Source of the DNA: Progne subis subis
Taxonomy: Eukaryota > Chordata > Aves > Passeriformes > Hirundinidae
Assembly: GCA_022316685.1 (NCBI GenBank)
Contig: JAKJHU010000057.1
Span: 248,001 to 312,000, forward strand
DNA length: 64,000 bases
Reading direction: 5' to 3'
A program made the translations under genes and the position numbers. Shown piece after piece: positions 59,358 through 64,000 of the stretch (position 1 is its first letter; every line of letters begins with the position of its first letter). The notes under the pieces were generated by a model. The model was not told where the DNA came from. It ran no database searches and worked only from the letters and a program-made list of their open reading frames with translations.

Positions 59358-59429
59358 GTAAGTAATACAGTACCACCATTTTGATCACGGTGGGTTAGAG
59401 TAAACAAGAATTGATTTTTCTACTTTTTT

Positions 59430-59575
59430 ACAGCATGAGAATTAGCCACACTGAAAACAAACAACTTGCTCAAGAAAATACAGTAAATCTATAGCCAAAC
59501 TAAAACCTGAATTTAAGTCTGTCAAGCCCTAAAATCCTTCCAATGTTACAACACACCCTTTATAATCAGTGCTTT
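59430..59575 (+). mobile_element. Possible MIR-type SINE fragment
   Basis: CAACTTGCTCAAGAAAATAC then AGTAAATCTATAGCCAAACT, AAAACCTGAATTTAAGTCTG resembles the MIR stretch ACTTGCCCAAGGTCACACAG, AGTAAGTGGCAGAGCTGG, GATTCGAACCCAGGTCTG. It is clearly more diverged than the copy at 39040. Confidence 0.5.
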
Positions 59576-62500
59576 TACAGTTTAATGAAAAATAATTCAG
59601 AATATATTAGCTATGAGGAATGTTAAGCATTATGTTACCCCGTATGAAATTGAGATTGAACTCGGCTCCTTTCCTGCTGTCTGTTAATGGCCTTGGATGT
59701 AAGCTCTCTGCCCATCTTCTCATGCCATTTCAGACTGTCACTAAAGTAAACATGAGCTTACCTTACAGGCTGTGAAAAACTTACAGGACTTTAACCAATA
59801 TTTATCAACAAAATGCAGGATGGCAGAAAATGCCAGTAGATTGAATGCAGACATGAAAGATAATCTGCAACTTCAGTTTCAGAATTCCAGACACTTTAGA
59901 GGACAATAATTTTCAGAAAAAGGGAAAATACTTTTACATTCTAGTTCTGTTTGAAAGGTAGAGAAACAATGTCAAAATGAACTCCATACCACAGGAATGT
60001 CCTGCGTGCATTAAAAAGACTAGCTTGCCCAGGAAACTTGTCTTATAAAAAATATTTTGAAATAAAAACAAGGAGAATTAATTTCACTTCAGTAAGTCAT
60101 GTCCTAATCAAAGCCAGTGAAGAAATAACCTAAGGTGAAACACATTTTTAGATCAAAAAAATTAAGTTGGGTCACTGAAATGAAAAAACAAAGAAATGAA
60201 AAGTCAAAAATTCAATCCCCATATAACCTCATTACTTCAAGATACTGATATCACAGTCTTACTACAGGTTTCACTCTATTGCATCAATCTTTCATCTTTG
60301 ATAAAAACATCTCAAAACACCTTAAGAAAAGCAACTTGAACAATGGTACTGCACATGGTATGCAAATTGCAGGTGGCTTAAAGAATATACATACAGTGCA
60401 TCTGGCTCTTTTCTGGCAAACAGGTGCTAGATTTTGGATTTGCTGACTAGTCACAACTTTAATGACTTTTCAATGAGAAGTGAAATGGAGACCTGGGGAC
60501 TCTTCCATTCATGCTTGTCTAGCTATTTTGATTTGGTTTTGTCTTTACTAAAAATTTTCAAAAGAACATAATGAATGAGCACATCACAACACTCTTCCTT
60601 AGAATATCCTACTCTGTTTTGAACACCGCCAGTTAATAAACACCAAAACAATGTATTTAGATACTGGAGAAAAATATAGGCGGTGATGTGGCAGAAGATA
60701 TTCTAAATCTTGCAGTCTGAAGCACCAAGATGCTTGTGTTGCACAATAAAATAAAAGTGCTGCACATCAAAGTACTCTAAATTGCTAGCTAAGAGTCTGT
60801 TCCCACATGTTCAAATACACAAGAAGACAACACCAAAGCATCAAGGGTATGAGGTTGTCTCCCTTGGCTTTGGAACAATATGATGTAATCCAGTCTCTGC
60901 ATCTGCTCACAGGTTAATCTGGCTCTTCTATCAGCTGTACCCTGTAAACTCTCCAACATATTATAGAGCCATGTTTTTAAACACTTCAGGGTGGGATGGT
61001 TCTGGGGCTTTTTTCCTGCTTGCTTATACAGATTAGGCATGATTACTGCCTGGAGCACTAGCACTTCTTCCATCCCTACTGATACTGGTTACCCTGTCAT
61101 GCTATGAACTATGGGCGTTTAAATATTTTCACCCACAAAACAGCAGGTCACAATTAAAGGCACATTAATATAAACTAAAGATTAATATTTGGGCTGAATG
61201 TTAACACTGAGGCACAAGCTAAAAGAAGACAGTAATTCAGAGCTGAACTGTGACCTTCCTTTTTCAGGGGATGCAGCATATAGAAACGAGTCCTATCAAA
61301 CCCAACGGCCAGAAAGGACTATCAGAGTAGTAATCTAAACTGAATTAAACACCTGAACAGATATGAAAGAGCAGGATCATTAGCTAAATGATTAGACAAA
61401 GCTCTTGGGCACCCTACTTATCCTCTCAGTTATAAAGAATGGTAAAAAATACTGAGCACAATGCAAGAAGACAACATTGTCTTTTGGAACGGGAGGAGGA
61501 AAGCTCTGACTGGAAAAGAAACTTGCCTAAGGTTAATACAATTGTCTGGTTTCAGGTACTTTGCACTTCTTCTCCAATATATCACCGCACACTTGCACAT
61601 AATGCCAACACATTAGCACAGTAATTCTGCCTACTCATTAATTATGCCATCAGTCACCCATCCTAAACACGCTGGAGCTGAAAAGAAACTGCAAGATGCA
61701 TTTTCTTTTTCCAAAAGTTCTTTACCTTGGCACTGAGTCTGTTTTAAGTTTCCATACACGATCCTCCTCTCCTACAGACTTTGACCTATTTAGCCTGTTA
61801 TTTGGCACTCTTTCAAAAACAGAAATCTAAAAAATGTACAGTTTAGGAGAAAAGAGAGACAGGGAAATAATCAACAGGATGTTGATATGAGATCCAGAAG
61901 TTCCATCCCACCAGACAGATCAATGAACAATTATCTATAAAGCATAAGGCTAGGCAGCAGGGTACAACACTGCTCAAAATTATTTACTTCTCCTGTGATT
62001 TTAAAAACTATTCTCCTTGCCCTTCAGTGAGAAATATTTGTATGGAGGGGATCTGAAAGCTGAAAATGCATTAGACGAGCTAGGAACAAGCTAATAAAGC
62101 AAGCTCCCTGTAACACTGATAACTTGAATGCTCTCCTATAGGGAGAGGCCCTTCATATGACTATGTTCAATCTGCTATTCATCACAGCAAATATTGGTAC
62201 ACAAAGAATCACCCTGAAGTCCCTTCTCATTAGGCGATAAATACTGCTTGTCTTTTGCAGGAATAAGGGGCAACTGTGTGAAGAGTTTGCAGACTCTGGA
62301 CCCAGGCTGCAAGATGCCCACTCGCACACTCTACATGTTGAAAATTTCAGCCCCAGCACCAATCTCCAAAAATTTTGTGGCCTAATTGTTTTAGTGTCCT
62401 CATGCTCTGTGGAACACTGCCTCCACCCTCCAGAGCTGTTTCAAAGACGTTACATCTGCGACAACATGGGCAGCCAAATGAAGAGAGAGGCTACTAGAAG

Positions 62501-62975
62501 CTGCTTGCATTGTACCAGCAAGAGTTATCTTCAGGAGTTGCCATCTGGGCCATAGATGAGGCAATGATGTTTTTTTATTTAGCCACTAACACATGGGTTC
62601 ATGCTTTCAATAACCTGCTCCAAAGCCATGATTTCTAAGATCTGCTATACCCAGGTGTCCCAGCAGAGACACAGATGCAAGTAGGATTGGCATCAGATGA
62701 GAGTAAAACAGCAAAAGGAAGCCTAAAACAGTGAAGCCAAAGACTGGCATAGGGAAGATGAGAGCTGTGAGCTGCTGCTGAGAAGGGATATGGCATATGA
62801 CCCTCTTGAGGAATGAATTCAAGAATATGAAGCACATCTGAGAGTAGCCTGTTTCCTTTGCTTCCAGCACACATATGAGCATACATGAGTCACAAACCAG
62901 GGAGGGCATTTTTGGACATCTCTGTCAAAGCAAAGAGAAGGGAGGTAGACCTATCCCTAGAGACAACACCATACA
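59576..62975. other. AT-rich single-copy sequence, no gene called
   Basis: ACTGAGGCACAAGC near 61208 and the following 60 bp vaguely resemble MIR. A strong acceptor-like GCTTGTCTTTTGCAG ends at about 62261 with no donor or poly(A) signal close by. A - strand AAG/GTAAGC donor (last exon base 59762) is isolated. The overlapping frames at 62607-62909 and 62635-62886 have no domain. Confidence 0.45.
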
Positions 62976-63014
62976 GAGAATAACAGAATATTCTGAGTTG
63001 GAAGGGACCCAGGC
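62976..63014 (-). mobile_element. CR1 LINE 3' tail, antisense
   Basis: AGAGAATAACAGAATATTCT then GAGTTGGAAGGGACCCA matches the reverse complement of a CR1 3' end (AGAATCATAGAATATTCTGA, GTTGGAAGGGACCCA). The similarity stops abruptly, so only about 40 bp survive. Confidence 0.82.
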
Positions 63015-64000
63015 TGTTCCCTTTGCTGGCAGTCTCTCTGTGAGGAGAGCAAGAGATTTTCTGATGTTTGACAAACTTTAACCCTTGAATTTTAGGGTTT
63101 TTTTTTTTTAAGAATTGTATCAGTAGCAAGCGACTTTCTTCTAGATACTATTCTTATTGTAAGACTTTGCAGTTTCCTCTTGTTCTTTTACCACTCTAAA
63201 TTGCTCTGTGGCCATCTGGGAGATGTTCACTACCACTACTTTCTTTCCTAGGAATAACACTTATTTCTGCTGTGGAGCTACCATCAATTCATCATAAAAA
63301 CCATGAAACTAGCCCCCACATCTGGAATTAGTAGCCCCCTTCTCATCTGGAGAGCAAAGTAATCCCTCTAACAGGCTATAGTGATGCAAGGCAGATCGAA
63401 ATGACACAGCATTCAAAGAGTTCAAAGGCATCAGCTTCCAGCACCTGTGCCACACACACTGTGTTGGACAGCATTCAACCTGAGCCTGGTGCCAGTGCCA
63501 GTTGCACAAGCATGGCATCTGCTCTGAATGTTCCTGCCAGCATGCTTGACCAGGAGCCAATACTTTTTTTCAAAAAAGGTGTTAACTCATGGGTCCATAC
63601 TCACTTCTCAGAAACAGAGAATGGACAGAGAAGAAAAGTGAATTACAAAGTAAACCTAGCAAGAGTACGGTCTCTCAGTTTTGCCTGCCTGCATACTGCA
63701 GAAAGCCCCTGTGAAAGTGCTGTAGTCCTGTGTGCATACTCTGTTAGAAAGAGAGATAATTTAGTCTTCATCTGTGTAAAGGTGACTGGGGATAATGGAG
63801 CAGGTTGTAATAAATTTCTTTCTTTAATTAATGTCCCTGAATCTCCGAAAGGGGAAGCCTGCTTTGTAATTAGGTATGTGTTAAGCTTTACTCCACATCA
63901 GTCAAGCTCTCTACTGCAAAGTAGCATATCCCATTCTAGTCTTGGAAAGAAAAGAGTTCACTTTGTACAAATACACCTGCATCTAATGAACATCATTTAT
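63015..64000. other. Single-copy sequence, nothing identified
   Basis: The 83-codon - frame at 63309-63560 is Cys/His/Trp-rich (starts MAPGQACWQEHSEQMPC) but matches no family I know and lacks splice support. The rest is AT-rich without features. Confidence 0.5.

Noticed and set aside
61200..61270. A further MIR copy from ACTGAGGCACAAGC
   Set aside because: Only one core word matches well; too little for a family call.
49345..63014. The two short antisense CR1 tails as one interrupted element
   Set aside because: They are more than 13 kb apart and have different tail sequences, so they are separate insertions.
63309..63560. Cys/His-rich - frame as a zinc-finger or secreted peptide
   Set aside because: Spacing of Cys and His fits no known finger, and there is no signal peptide or splice context.
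1..64000. Endogenous retroviruses or LTR elements
   Set aside because: No paired LTR-like repeats, primer-binding site, polypurine tract or retroviral protein motif was seen.
1..64000. tRNA, rRNA, snRNA or known miRNA genes, CRISPR arrays, bacterial operons
   Set aside because: No A/B box cloverleaf, recognised mature miRNA seed hairpin, regularly spaced repeats or Shine-Dalgarno-linked frames were found. The DNA is vertebrate.

Overview
This window reads as nuclear DNA from a bird, or at least a sauropsid. The main evidence is the set of chicken-repeat-1 (CR1) LINE tails. One long 3' fragment lies at about 15826-16187 on the + strand and ends in the diagnostic 8-bp ATTCTGTG-type repeat. Two short antisense CR1 tails lie at about 49345-49415 and 62976-63014, and an older antisense CR1/L3-type copy at about 32345-32825. 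Ancient MIR-type SINE remnants are also visible, best at about 39040-39204. No Alu, B1/B2, young L1 or LTR element was recognised, and repeat density is low, which fits an avian genome. Species cannot be determined from this sequence.

No protein-coding gene can be called with confidence. The longest open frames (about 160 codons) do not resemble a family I recognise, overlap open frames on the other strand, and sit in AT-rich DNA. The window looks like an intergenic desert or the interior of very large introns.

Layout. 1-15 kb is AT-rich single-copy sequence with simple repeats, a perfect 11-bp hairpin (1970-1996), an intron-like 94-bp segment (5895-5988) that joins two open frames in phase, a pentanucleotide array (10022-10073), and the best internal exon candidate of the window (13536-13648, + strand). 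15-32 kb holds a homeodomain/POU-site-rich block (about 15290-15460), the main CR1 copy, many A/T homopolymers and a 25-bp perfect palindrome (19909-19933). 32-39 kb holds the old CR1/L3 copy and the only CpG island (about 38090-38730), with GC-box, octamer, CRE-like and opposed splice-donor motifs suggesting a bidirectional promoter, followed by a MIR. 39-64 kb is again AT-rich, with several conserved-element-like blocks (strongest at about 56560-57130), candidate + strand exons (46029-46138, 46333-46610, 54655-54699, 59301-59357), a 39-bp poly(A) and three A/C-only tracts.

A testable model is that the CpG island at 38.1-38.7 kb starts a + strand spliced transcript, probably noncoding, using some of the downstream exon candidates, while the surrounding sequence carries distal enhancers of a developmental gene outside the window. 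This is inference from motifs; conservation and RNA data would decide it.
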